Shown here: positions 34,156 to 43,340 of the stretch, one piece after another
Layout: every line of letters begins with the position of its first letter
How positions within the stretch are numbered: the first letter of the stretch is position 1
The notes under the pieces: generated by a model
Told to the model about the DNA's origin: nothing
Database searches by the model: none
Seen by the model: the letters and a program-made list of their open reading frames with translations, nothing else
Made by a program: the position numbers and the translations under genes
From: Caldifarciminota bacterium
Lineage (GTDB): Bacteria > Hydrothermota > UBA3073 > JACQXS01 > JAGMCI01
Assembly (NCBI GenBank): GCA_023129325.1
Contig: JAGMCI010000042.1
Location: 1 to 64,000 of the forward strand
Length of the DNA stretch: 64,000 nucleotides
Reading direction: 5' to 3'

Positions 34156-36774
34156 ATGTTTTGTACCAGAAGCACATCCGCCTTTGGCGGAAAGTATTTA
34201 GTAGCAGTTTTGGGGACGTTTATTTGCGTCCAGAGTTTTGGAGCTGGGTATGGGCTCAGGCTCCAGGAGAGAAGAGTTGCAAAGGTTAAGTCTCAGGAGA
34301 AGGCAGAGATACCTCGTGAGGTGAATTTTCAGGGTTTCTTGACAGATGCGGCTGAAGATACTGCAATTAGTGGAGAATATGATATGGAATTTAAGATATG
34401 GAATACGGAAACAGGTGGTAATTTGTTATGGGGTGAGACACAGGAAAATGTCTCTGTGGATGGTGGCATATTCAATGTCATTCTTGGCGAGGTCAATGCG
34501 ATTCCTGACTCAGTATTTCGGGATTTTACCAATCTTTATTTAGAACTTATAGTAGGAGGTGAGCTCCTCAGTCCGCGGCAAAAGCTCGTGAGTGTGGGTA
34601 GGAGCTACAAAGCCACTTATGCGGACACTGCTGGTTATTCACTTGCTGCCGATGTGCAGTATGTGGATTCAGCAGGAGTATCAGTTAATGCATGGAAATG
34701 GAATAACAATGCGTGGGGGGCTGAATATCCATATGCTACTGTCTCGGGTATTGCCTATTACATATTAGGTGCGAATGTAGATGGAGAAGTAGCACAAGCA
34801 AACAAAGCTGATACAGCCACTTATGCAATTTCAGGTGGTAGTGCTGATAATGATTGGACTATAAGTGGCAATGTTCTTTATCCTGCTGGGAATTATGGGC
34901 TGGCAATGCGTCAATCTAATGTACTTTATGGCAGTAATGCCAATACCCATGTAGACTTTGGTTCTTCCTGTACAACAGGCGCTTCTGGTCAAAATCTCAG
35001 TTATTGCACTGTAAGTGGTGGATGGCGCAACACAGCCAGCGGTCTCAGTGCCACAGTGGGTGGCGGAATCAACAACACTGCCAGTGGTGCTTATGCAACA
35101 ATAAGTGGTGGAGATTACAACAAAGTCACTATCCAGGAGGCAACAGTGGGTGGTGGCTATAGCAACACAGCCAGCGGCTATGCTGGGGTTGTGAGTGGTG
35201 GACACACCAACACCGCCGACAGCGCCTATGCGACTGTGGGCGGCGGACAGAGCAACACTACCAGCAACAATTATGCGACTGTGGGCGGCGGAGGTAATAA
35301 CACTGCCAGTCATCCGTATGCGACAGTGAGCGGTGGATATATCAACACTGCCAGCGGTTTTGCTGCCACTGTGGGTGGTGGATATGTTAACACAGTCAGT
35401 GGCAGCCGTGCAACTATATCGGGCGGAGATTACAACACCGCCAGCGGCAACGAGGCGACTGTGGGTGGTGGATATCAAAACACTGCCAGTAGCAACTATA
35501 CGACTGTGGGAGGTGGCTATGCAGATACTGCAAGCGGCGACTATGCGACTGTGAGTGGCGGAGAGAACAACACTGCCAGCAACAACTGGGCGACTGTGGG
35601 TGGTGGATATACCAACACTGCCAGCGGCGACCGTGCGACCGTGGGTGGTGGATATGACAACACTGCCAGCGGGCAGTTTGCGACCGCATCAGGCGGATGG
35701 AACAACACTGCCAGCAACTACTATGCGACAGTGGGTGGTGGACAGAGCAACAATGCCAGTAGCAACCACACGACAGTGGGTGGTGGGAAAAACAACACTG
35801 CCAGTAGCTGGTATGCAACTGTGGCTGGTGGCTATAACAATGAAGCCGGCGCCACCAATGCAACTGTGGCTGGTGGAGAGAGCAACATCGCCAGCCATAA
35901 TCATGCGACAGTGGGTGGTGGGAAAAACAACACTGCCAGCCACTTGTATGCAACTGTGGCTGGTGGAGATTCCAACACTGCCAGCGAAACTCATGCGACT
36001 GTGAGTGGTGGATGGAACAACACTGCCAATAGAGGGCATGCGACTGTGGGTGGTGGATATGAAAACACCGCCAGTAACAACTATGCGACAGTGAGTGGCG
36101 GATATAGCAACATCGCCAGTGGAACTCATGCGACTGTGGGTGGCGGAGCTTACAACACTGCCAGCAACTGGTATGCGACTGTGAGTGGCGGAACTTACAA
36201 CACTGCCAGCGGTGAGTGTGCGACTGTGGGTGGTGGAAGGGCTGATACAGTTGCTGGGGACTATTCATTTGCTGCAGGAAAGGATGTAAGGGTGACCGAT
36301 GCGGCTGATTACACTTTTGCATTTGGGCGTGATTTTACAACTTCTACTCCTAATGCAGTCATATTCCATAACTCAGTGCATGAGATTAAAGTTGGTATTG
36401 GGATGGCGAGTCCTGGCAACATTCTGACTGTGAAGCAAACTTCTACGACTGACCCGATTGCTGATGGGTGGACAGTTTATTCATCAAGGCGCTGGAAGAC
36501 AAATATAGAGCCGATTCCGGGAGCGTTGGAGAAAGTGAAGCAACTCCGGGGTGTATATTTTGATTGGAAGGAGAATGGGAAGCATGATATGGGTATGATA
36601 GCAGAAGAGGTGGGCGAAGTTATTCCTGAGGTTGTTGCTTATGAGGAGAATGGAGAAGATGCCAAGTCCATTGATTATGCGAGGTTAGTATCAGTATTAG
36701 TAGAAGCAGTAAAGGAGCAGCAGGTTGAGATTGAGACTCTGAAATCAGAGATTGAAGTTCTGAAAGCCAGGTAA
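34156..36774 (+). CDS. Exported YadA-head-repeat protein with C-terminal peptidase S74 chaperone domain
   Basis: 872 residues with a good AGGGAGGTGTAAT ribosome site. The signal peptide region (KYLVAVLGTFICVQSFGAG) follows residues read from a TCCGCC/GGCGGA palindrome. Residues 50-160 form a beta domain (VNFQGFLTDAAEDTAISGEY). Residues 285-703 are 28 consecutive 15-residue repeats of the type ATVGGGxNNTASGxY, a left-handed parallel beta-roll as in trimeric YadA-type adhesin heads. The end (about 775-872, SSRRWKTNIEPIPGALEKV, MGMIAEEVGEVIPEV) is an S74 intramolecular chaperone with the Ser-Lys pair kept, then a coiled coil. No YadA membrane anchor is present. Likely a trimeric surface or fibre protein. 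Confidence 0.88.
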   Translation: MFCTRSTSAFGGKYLVAVLGTFICVQSFGAGYGLRLQERRVAKVKSQEKAEIPREVNFQGFLTDAAEDTAISGEYDMEFKIWNTETGGNLLWGETQENVSVDGGIFNVILGEVNAIPDSVFRDFTNLYLELIVGGELLSPRQKLVSVGRSYKATYADTAGYSLAADVQYVDSAGVSVNAWKWNNNAWGAEYPYATVSGIAYYILGANVDGEVAQANKADTATYAISGGSADNDWTISGNVLYPAGNYGLAMRQSNVLYGSNANTHVDFGSSCTTGASGQNLSYCTVSGGWRNTASGLSATVGGGINNTASGAYATISGGDYNKVTIQEATVGGGYSNTASGYAGVVSGGHTNTADSAYATVGGGQSNTTSNNYATVGGGGNNTASHPYATVSGGYINTASGFAATVGGGYVNTVSGSRATISGGDYNTASGNEATVGGGYQNTASSNYTTVGGGYADTASGDYATVSGGENNTASNNWATVGGGYTNTASGDRATVGGGYDNTASGQFATASGGWNNTASNYYATVGGGQSNNASSNHTTVGGGKNNTASSWYATVAGGYNNEAGATNATVAGGESNIASHNHATVGGGKNNTASHLYATVAGGDSNTASETHATVSGGWNNTANRGHATVGGGYENTASNNYATVSGGYSNIASGTHATVGGGAYNTASNWYATVSGGTYNTASGECATVGGGRADTVAGDYSFAAGKDVRVTDAADYTFAFGRDFTTSTPNAVIFHNSVHEIKVGIGMASPGNILTVKQTSTTDPIADGWTVYSSRRWKTNIEPIPGALEKVKQLRGVYFDWKENGKHDMGMIAEEVGEVIPEVVAYEENGEDAKSIDYARLVSVLVEAVKEQQVEIETLKSEIEVLKAR
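34177..34191. repeat. Family H palindrome in the adhesin-like gene
   Basis: TCCGCCTTTGGCGGA, translated SAFGG just before the signal peptide core. Confidence 0.65.
35008..36264 (+). repeat. 28 tandem 45-bp coding repeats
   Basis: Units encode variants of ATVGGGYxNTASGxY with no indel across 1257 bp. GGG and SGG forms alternate irregularly. The block is visibly richer in G+C than the flanking genes. Confidence 0.9.
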
Positions 36775-36970
36775 CTTTAAAAAATAGCCACAGAAAGATA
36801 CGGAGAAATAACAAGTTAATTAGTAAAGCAATATTAAATATCAAAAATTAAATAGACGAAAACACAGAGAAATACAGAAAAAAGGAACCACGGATTATAC
36901 GGAATAAAATAAGTTGCAAAAACACCGTTTCCCGAAATAAATTTGGGACAAGTTTTGCATTCCAAAAAGG

Positions 36971-37669
36971 TTAATGGAGTTTGTAAGATAAGAGGGTAGT
37001 TTCAATTGTTTTATTTAATATTTGTTTTATCATACCGACATTTGGTTTATACCATTGGTCATAAAGTGTAGTATCAGAAGAAGCGGTGCCAAAATTCCCG
37101 CAATTTAGGTTTTCTATTAGTTTAATTCTAATCTTATAATTTTCATTTTCTAAATCAACAACCTCTCCCTCGATTTGCACTTCTATTTTTACAGTATCTC
37201 CCAATATATAGCTTTCTTTTTCAAATATTTGGTTCCATGAGTTACCAATGATAAGCGGGAGTTTAAGATAGGGGAGCCAGAAAGCCGCAATTTCCTCAGT
37301 TTCACCATTTATAACAATAGTTTTAGAGTAAAACTTATCGAGTCTATCATCACTTTTATACCAATATTCAGGGACAACATTTCGTTCAAGGAGCCAGCAA
37401 CTGTCTCTTTGTCCAATTACTTCGTTTTTAATCACTTTAAGTATAAGAGTATCTTTTTTATTTTCTAAATAAATCCATTCATTATCCGGTTCAAGCGGGA
37501 AATAATCAGCGGCCATACGATAAAGGAGCGGACTTTGTTTACAACCAGAGAGGGTTAGTAGTAACCCCAGACAAACACAAGTCCAGACATTAGACCGTAG
37601 ACCAAAGACAAGAGACTGTGTAGTCTGTAGTCTATAGTCTTCAGTCTTAAGTCTATTTCTTTTGTTCAT
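36971..37669 (-). CDS. Putative lipoprotein
   Basis: 232 residues. A lipobox LLTLSGCKQ near residues 37-45 predicts lipid attachment. The first 30 residues are translated from a degenerate text-like repeat (GACTATAGACTACAGACTAC), yet no other in-frame start exists and the ATG overlaps the upstream gene by 4 nt, so this start is probably real. The mature part (YFPLEPDNEWIYLENKKDTL, WYKPNVGMIKQI) resembles single-domain lipoproteins of unknown role. It pairs with the small outer-membrane-like protein upstream. Confidence 0.65.
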   Translation of the reverse strand: MNKRNRLKTEDYRLQTTQSLVFGLRSNVWTCVCLGLLLTLSGCKQSPLLYRMAADYFPLEPDNEWIYLENKKDTLILKVIKNEVIGQRDSCWLLERNVVPEYWYKSDDRLDKFYSKTIVINGETEEIAAFWLPYLKLPLIIGNSWNQIFEKESYILGDTVKIEVQIEGEVVDLENENYKIRIKLIENLNCGNFGTASSDTTLYDQWYKPNVGMIKQILNKTIETTLLSYKLH

Positions 37670-38076
37670 AATTTCACTTCTATATTCAGGTTTAAAGAGA
37701 TACCTTTTGGGACTGTAGAATAAGAAATTTCTGGAGTCAGGTTCACTTTTTCACTCACAAGGAACGGGAAGTAAAAAGCAAAGCAAGACCCCACACCAAA
37801 TTCATCTTCGGAGCCAGTATTTAATTTTTCTTTTAAATAATAGCCACCCACACCAAATCCGATGTGCATTTTATGCATTTTAACTTTTGTTCCTATTGTA
37901 ATTTTAGAAACATTTAAATGCAGTTCATTTTTATCAAAAGCAAGTGTTTCTGCCCCAATCCACAAGGGCACATAACAAGATTCACAAACTATTTTAACAG
38001 ATTTTCCAACAGGATATATATTAGCTAAGCCTCCGGTTGGAGCAAAAAGCCCAAGTCCAAGACTTAAAAGTAACAT
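37666..38076 (-). CDS. Small predicted beta-barrel or outer-membrane protein
   Basis: 136 residues. A signal-like start (LLLSLGLGLFAPTGGLA) precedes alternating hydrophobic strands with Gly-rich turns (HIGFGVGGYYLKEKL, GVGSCFAFYFPFLVSEKVNL, LNLNIEVKL). This suggests a small barrel or a truncated outer-membrane protein. It overlaps the lipoprotein gene by 4 nt. No family recognised. Confidence 0.5.
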   Translation of the reverse strand: MLLLSLGLGLFAPTGGLANIYPVGKSVKIVCESCYVPLWIGAETLAFDKNELHLNVSKITIGTKVKMHKMHIGFGVGGYYLKEKLNTGSEDEFGVGSCFAFYFPFLVSEKVNLTPEISYSTVPKGISLNLNIEVKL

Positions 38077-38152
38077 ATTAAAATCAAAAATTAGAAATCA
38101 AACATCAAAATGACAAATCAAAATTCAAATATTTAACCACTGAAAGTAATTA

Positions 38153-38176
38153 GCGAAGGCTAAAGCCTTCGGCTAC
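38153..38176. repeat. Family C element, intergenic
   Basis: Same 24 nt as in holB (29687-29710). Confidence 0.75.
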
Positions 38177-38237
38177 ATTGAGATTCTTCCCCTTCACTTC
38201 GTTCAGGGTCAGAATGACAGGAAACGAAAAAGTTTTC

Positions 38238-38258
38238 GCAGGTAAAACCTGCTCCTAC
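38238..38258. repeat. Palindrome supplying the infB stop codon
   Basis: GCAGGT-AAA-ACCTGC followed by TCCTAC; the terminal CTA is the TAG stop of infB on the minus strand (38255-38257). Confidence 0.65.
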
Positions 38259-40357
38259 ATTTCCTTTATTCCGTAGGCTTCAATTACATCTCCGGGTTTA
38301 AGTTTAACAGGCTCTTCGAATCCGACGCCACACTCGTAACCTGCCTTAACTTCTTTCACATCTTCTTTAATTCTTTTCAAACTTTTAATTTCACCCTCAT
38401 AAACTATAGCTTCCTCTCTTTTAACTCTTACTTTTTCGTCTCTTATTATTTTTCCTTCTGTCACATAACAGCCAGTTATAAATCCGACATTACTTATTTT
38501 AAATATTTGTTTAACTTCAGCTTTACCGATTTCATATTCTTCAAATTTTGGAGGGAGCAATCCTTTAAGAGCAAGTTTAATATCGTCAATTGCTTCATAA
38601 ATAATATTATAGGTTCTAATCTCAACTTTTTTTTCTTTAGCAATCTTTTCAGCTTCTAAATTTCTTTTAACATTATACCCTATAATTATTGCTCTACCTG
38701 CAATAGCAAGCAGGATATCAGATTCATTTATTTCACCTATTCCTTTATGAATTATATTCACTTTTATTTTTTCTTCGGTCAAATGTTCTACTGAGTCAGA
38801 CAGGGCTTCAACAGAGCCTGCGGCATCTCCTTTTATAATTAACTTAAGTTCTGTAATTTCGCCAGCCTCAAGTTCTTTTTGGAGTGTTTCTGCGGTTACT
38901 GGCTTTTTTCCTTTTATGAGTCCTGTTTTTGCTAATTCTTTTCGTTCTTTTGAAAGCTCTCGTGCGAATTTACTTTCTTTAACTACTTTCAAAGTATCTC
39001 CGACTTGAGAAACTGCATCAAATCCCACGATTTGGACAGGTTCTGATGGATAAGCTTTTGCCTTATGTTTTTCCCATTCATCATACATTGCTCTTACCTT
39101 ACCACTTACTTCCCCAGCCACAAATGAATCCCCTTGACTTAATATTCCATCTGATATTATCACTGTTGCCACGATTCCTTTTCTTTTATCTAATTTTGAC
39201 TCAATAATTGTTCCTCGTGCTTCACCTTCAAATCTTGATTTCAATTCCAACAGTTCTGCTTGCATCAATATAGTTTCTAACAAATCATTTATTCCCTTAC
39301 CCGTTTTAGCTGATACTTGACAACAAAGTGTATCGCCGCCATGTTTTTCTGTAACTAAATTATGTTCAAGCAATTGTTTTTCAATTTTTTCTGGGTCAAC
39401 ATTTGGGAGGTCTATCTTATTAATTGCCACTATTATGGACACTCCTGCGTCTCGTGCGTGATTCAGTGCCTCAATTGTTTGTGGCATCATACCGTCATCA
39501 GCGGCTATTACCAACACTACTATATCTGTTATTCGGGCTCCTCTTGCTCTCATTGCTGTGAATGCCTTATGTCCGGGAGTATCAATAAATGTTATATACC
39601 TATCTTTTCCACCTTTAGCGGAAAATTTAACTCTATAAGCTCCGATATGTTGGGTTATTCCGCCACTTTCTGTTTGGATTACATTTGTATGTCTTATATA
39701 ATCAAGGAGAGCTGTTTTTCCGTGGTCTACATGTCCCATAAGTGTTACTACCGATGAACGAGGTTCAAGTTTTCCTGCAATTTTCTCTTCTTCTTCAACA
39801 TAAGAAGGAATTAGTTCAGCTTCTTTTCCATATTCAGCCATAATAGTTGATACAGTATCTGCATCAAGCCGTTGATTCACAGTCACCATTAATCCAAGTT
39901 TCAAGCATTTTGAAATTAAATCTATTGGGTCTACTGACAACAGTCCAGCCAATTCTTTTACGGAAACATATTCACCAATTTTTATCTTTTCCTCTTTTTC
40001 TATCTCTTTTTTCTCCTCTATCTCTTCTGCCTGATACTTTTTGGTTCGTTTACCCATTTCGATTTTTGTCATTGTCTTACGAAGTCTTTTTTTAGTCATT
40101 TCCGTTTCTCGCAATTTCCGAGATTTATATGCTCCTGGCACGAAACCACGAGCTTTAGCTCTTAATTTCTTTCTTTCCTGGTCTTTAAGTTTTACGGCTT
40201 CTTTACTTTGAGTAAATTTCTTTTCGGCTGCTTTAATCATAGTTAAGGGGATTCTACTCATAGGGCTATTAACTTTAAATCCCAACTCTTTCAAAAGTCC
40301 AATTAAGGCTTTAGATGACAGGCCTAATTCATTTGCAACTTCGTGTACTCTTTTCAT
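38255..40357 (-). CDS. infB: Translation initiation factor IF-2
   Basis: 700 residues. N-terminal IF2_N module ([20 protein letters not shown]), basic linker, second IF2_N ([20 protein letters not shown]), then the GTPase: [19 protein letters not shown] near 210, [21 protein letters not shown]. Domains II-IV complete the protein. It places initiator tRNA on the 30S subunit. The start overlaps nusA by 4 nt. The stop codon lies within a palindromic element. Confidence 0.96.
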   Translation of the reverse strand: MKRVHEVANELGLSSKALIGLLKELGFKVNSPMSRIPLTMIKAAEKKFTQSKEAVKLKDQERKKLRAKARGFVPGAYKSRKLRETEMTKKRLRKTMTKIEMGKRTKKYQAEEIEEKKEIEKEEKIKIGEYVSVKELAGLLSVDPIDLISKCLKLGLMVTVNQRLDADTVSTIMAEYGKEAELIPSYVEEEEKIAGKLEPRSSVVTLMGHVDHGKTALLDYIRHTNVIQTESGGITQHIGAYRVKFSAKGGKDRYITFIDTPGHKAFTAMRARGARITDIVVLVIAADDGMMPQTIEALNHARDAGVSIIVAINKIDLPNVDPEKIEKQLLEHNLVTEKHGGDTLCCQVSAKTGKGINDLLETILMQAELLELKSRFEGEARGTIIESKLDKRKGIVATVIISDGILSQGDSFVAGEVSGKVRAMYDEWEKHKAKAYPSEPVQIVGFDAVSQVGDTLKVVKESKFARELSKERKELAKTGLIKGKKPVTAETLQKELEAGEITELKLIIKGDAAGSVEALSDSVEHLTEEKIKVNIIHKGIGEINESDILLAIAGRAIIIGYNVKRNLEAEKIAKEKKVEIRTYNIIYEAIDDIKLALKGLLPPKFEEYEIGKAEVKQIFKISNVGFITGCYVTEGKIIRDEKVRVKREEAIVYEGEIKSLKRIKEDVKEVKAGYECGVGFEEPVKLKPGDVIEAYGIKEM

Positions 40358-41589
40358 TCTTCTACTATTTCTTTTTCTTTACTTTTTTGATCTTCTATTA
40401 ATTTTTGAACTAACTTAAATATTTTTTCTGCCTTTTTTTCTCCTATACCTGGGACCTGTATAAGTTTATCTATTCCTCTGTTCAAAATTTCAGCACTTGT
40501 CAGGAAACCACCTGATATTAATGCCTTCTTACACGGTTCTGACAATCCTTTTATAAAGACCACCCCTTTACTCTTATAATCACTTTCTGATATTATATCA
40601 ATTTTCATAGCTGTCAATCGTGAGGCTAATAAAGCATTATGACCACTTTTTCCGATTGCTTGAGGCAGTTCTTCATCTTTTATCACTATACTTATTCGGT
40701 TTTCCTTATTATTAATTTTCTCCTCTAAAATTTTGACTCCTGAAAGTGCTCTTGAAGTAAAAACCATTGTATCCGATGAATATTGAATTACATCTATTTT
40801 TTCATTATTCAACTCTCTAACTACTGGTTGAATTCTTGAACCTTTTACCCCAACGCAAGCACCAACAGGGTCTATTTTTGAATCATTTGATGTTACTGCT
40901 ATTTTAGCTCTTATTCCTGGGATTCGTGCTGCTGCTTTAATTTCAATGATTCCTTCTTTAATTTCAGGCACCTCATTAACGAGCAATTTTTTTAAAAAAT
41001 CAGGATGTGTTCGAGAGAGCAAGACTCTACCTCCGCTTGTCACATCAAGAATATAAGCTTTAATAGTGTTTCCTTGATAATATCTTTCTTCTGGTATTTG
41101 TTCTCTCAGGGGGAGGAAACCCTCTGCATCTCCTAACTTCACAATAATTTCATACCGGTCTACCTTTTGAACTATACCAGTTTCGATTTTTCCAATTTTA
41201 GATTGATATTCTTCAAACACTCTTTCTTTATCTTTATCTCTTATTTTTTGTTGAAGCGTTCTTTTTACCAAGATAATTGCATTTCGTCCAAATTTTTCAA
41301 AAGGCAGTTCTATACGAAGCTCATCACCTAATTTCATTGTTTCATCTATCTTTTGAGCTTTAAGGAGTCCAATTTCTTGCGATTGCGTTTTTATCCTTTT
41401 TACAACTTTTTTTACAAGAAACACTCTAATTATTCCTTTTGCCTCATCCATTTCCACATCAATATTTGCATCTTCACCCACAGACTGTTGCGCTGCACTT
41501 ATCAGACTATCTTTTAAAATATCAATTGCAAACTCCTTTGGTAGTTTTCTTTCTTCTGCCATCTGGGCAATAGCTTGTAAAATAGACAT
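40354..41589 (-). CDS. nusA: Transcription termination/antitermination factor NusA
   Basis: 411 residues. N-terminal RNAP-binding domain (about 1-110), S1 domain (KIGKIETGIVQKVDRYEIIV), two KH domains (GACVGVKGSRIQPVVREL; LPQAIGKSGHNALLASRL), and a C-terminal helix-hairpin-helix (LIQVPGIGEKKAEKIFKL). The usual neighbour rimP is replaced by proS (gap 1 bp), and rbfA and truB do not follow infB. Confidence 0.95.
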   Translation of the reverse strand: MSILQAIAQMAEERKLPKEFAIDILKDSLISAAQQSVGEDANIDVEMDEAKGIIRVFLVKKVVKRIKTQSQEIGLLKAQKIDETMKLGDELRIELPFEKFGRNAIILVKRTLQQKIRDKDKERVFEEYQSKIGKIETGIVQKVDRYEIIVKLGDAEGFLPLREQIPEERYYQGNTIKAYILDVTSGGRVLLSRTHPDFLKKLLVNEVPEIKEGIIEIKAAARIPGIRAKIAVTSNDSKIDPVGACVGVKGSRIQPVVRELNNEKIDVIQYSSDTMVFTSRALSGVKILEEKINNKENRISIVIKDEELPQAIGKSGHNALLASRLTAMKIDIISESDYKSKGVVFIKGLSEPCKKALISGGFLTSAEILNRGIDKLIQVPGIGEKKAEKIFKLVQKLIEDQKSKEKEIVEE

Positions 41590-41590
41590 T

Positions 41591-43276
41591 TTAATGATTT
41601 AATATTTTAATTATTTCTTCAACTACTTTCTCTTTTTTTATTTTTTTTCTTTGCTCTTTACCTCTGAACTTAATTTCCACATTTCCTTTTTTAAGTTCGC
41701 GTTCGCCGACTATTATTTGCAATGGTATTCCTATCAGGTCGGCATCCTTAAACTTAACTCCTGCACTCTCAAGCCTATCATCTATTAGCACTTCAGTTTT
41801 TAGCTTCAGGTTTTTATATATTAACTCTGCTGTCTCTTGCACTTCACGAACACTTATATTCAAGGAAAGTATAAGCACTTTATAAGGTGCCACTTCCAAT
41901 GGCCATATTATTCCATTTTTATCGTGATATGTTTCAATTATACTTGTCATAATTCTCTCGGGACCGATTCCGTAGCTTCCCATAATAATGGGTTTTCTTT
42001 TTCCTTTTTTGTCAATGAAAAAAGCATCCATTGCTTCTGAATATTTAGTACCTAAATTAAAAATATGTGCTATTTCAATAGCATTTTTGAAAAATAAAGG
42101 CTCCTTACATTTAATACATCTATCTCCTTCTTTTACCAATCTGATGTCTAAATACTTTTTCACTTTAACATCTCTTTCCAGATTGACACCTTTCAAGTGA
42201 TAAAAAGTTTTGTTTGCCCCCGTTATAAGTCCTTTTTTTCCTTTAAGCACTTTATCTGCAATAACCTCCACATTTAAGCCTATAGGACCTACATATCCAG
42301 GTTCTACTCCTGTAATTTCTTTAATCTCATCGGGAGTGGCTACTCTTGTATTTCCTATTTTCTGGATTTTTTCGTCACTTAATTCATGTTCTCCATCAAG
42401 AAGAAGAAATATGGGTTTTTCTTCCATTATGTAAAGCAGACTTTTCATAAACTTACTCTTAGGCATTTTCAAGAATTTAGAAACTTCCTCTACGGTTCCT
42501 TCAACTGGTGTATGTATTTCTGATAATGGCTCATCTTTAAAATTTGGTAATTTATTCTCTGAATCTGCTATCTGCAAATTTGCTTTATACCCGCATTTCT
42601 CACAAATAACAATCTTATCTTCCCCATTTTCCGATATAACCATAAATTCTTCTGACAAACTGCCCCCCATAAGTCCACTTGATGCTGCAACAATCACGAA
42701 GTCAAGTCCGCATCTCTTGAATATGTTAATATATGCATCTCGGTGCAATTTGTAACTTTTTTTAAATCCATTTTCATCTGCATCAAATGAATATGAATCT
42801 TTCATAATAAATTGTCTTAGTCTCTCTAATCCACTTCGGGGTCTTAATTCATCTCTAAACTTTATTTGAATTTGATACCATATTTGTGGAAGGTGTTTGT
42901 AAGATATTATTTCATCCGATGCAATTTTTGTTATTATTTCTTCATGAGTAGGAGCAAGGCACATATCTCGGTTTTTCCTATCTTTAAGTTTAAACATCTC
43001 CTGGCCGTACTCCTCCCAGCGTCCTGTCTCTTGCCAGAGAGACCTGGGTGTCAAAGCTGGTAAAAAAAGTTCCTGTGCCTCTATACAATTCATTTCTTCT
43101 CTAATAGTATCTATTATTTTTGAAATCACTCGCCACCCAAGGGGGAGATAAGAATAAATTCCACTAACTAATGGCCTTACGAGTCCTGCCTTAATAGATA
43201 AAGCATGACTGATGCTTTTTGCGACCTTTGGTGTCTCTCTCAAAGTAGGAATAAAACTTTTACTCCATCTCATCAA
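41591..43276 (-). CDS. proS: Prolyl-tRNA synthetase, bacterial type
   Basis: 561 residues. Class II motifs: RSKSFIPTLRETPKVAKSIS start, LAPTHEEIITKIASDEI, KFRDELRPRSGLERLRQFIM, and SYGIGPERIMTSIIE. An editing-type INS domain (about 230-385) lies between motifs 2 and 3, as in bacterial enzymes. An AAAGGTGA ribosome site precedes the ATG; a terminator of the upstream gene lies just before. First gene of proS-nusA-infB. Confidence 0.95.
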   Translation of the reverse strand: MMRWSKSFIPTLRETPKVAKSISHALSIKAGLVRPLVSGIYSYLPLGWRVISKIIDTIREEMNCIEAQELFLPALTPRSLWQETGRWEEYGQEMFKLKDRKNRDMCLAPTHEEIITKIASDEIISYKHLPQIWYQIQIKFRDELRPRSGLERLRQFIMKDSYSFDADENGFKKSYKLHRDAYINIFKRCGLDFVIVAASSGLMGGSLSEEFMVISENGEDKIVICEKCGYKANLQIADSENKLPNFKDEPLSEIHTPVEGTVEEVSKFLKMPKSKFMKSLLYIMEEKPIFLLLDGEHELSDEKIQKIGNTRVATPDEIKEITGVEPGYVGPIGLNVEVIADKVLKGKKGLITGANKTFYHLKGVNLERDVKVKKYLDIRLVKEGDRCIKCKEPLFFKNAIEIAHIFNLGTKYSEAMDAFFIDKKGKRKPIIMGSYGIGPERIMTSIIETYHDKNGIIWPLEVAPYKVLILSLNISVREVQETAELIYKNLKLKTEVLIDDRLESAGVKFKDADLIGIPLQIIVGERELKKGNVEIKFRGKEQRKKIKKEKVVEEIIKILNH

Positions 43277-43289
43277 GTCACCTTTTATA

Positions 43290-43335
43290 AAAAAACCTGG
43301 GGCTTTGCCTCCGCATCACAAACCCCAGGTTTTTT
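43290..43335 (-). terminator. Bidirectional rho-independent terminator
   Basis: AAAAAACCTGGGG pairs with CCCCAGGTTTTTT. It ends the 43341-44564 gene on the minus strand, 5 nt after its stop codon. Confidence 0.85.
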
Positions 43336-43340
43336 AGTAC

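Noticed and set aside
35008..36264. Could the 45-bp array be a CRISPR or other spacer array?
   Set aside because: It is a coding tandem repeat with no unique spacers and exact frame across 28 units.
34831..36322. Several long antisense and alternative-frame open reading frames across the head-repeat gene (up to 302 codons)
   Set aside because: They arise from the 45-bp repeat and its codon bias; the plus frame has a signal peptide, a ribosome site and recognised domains.
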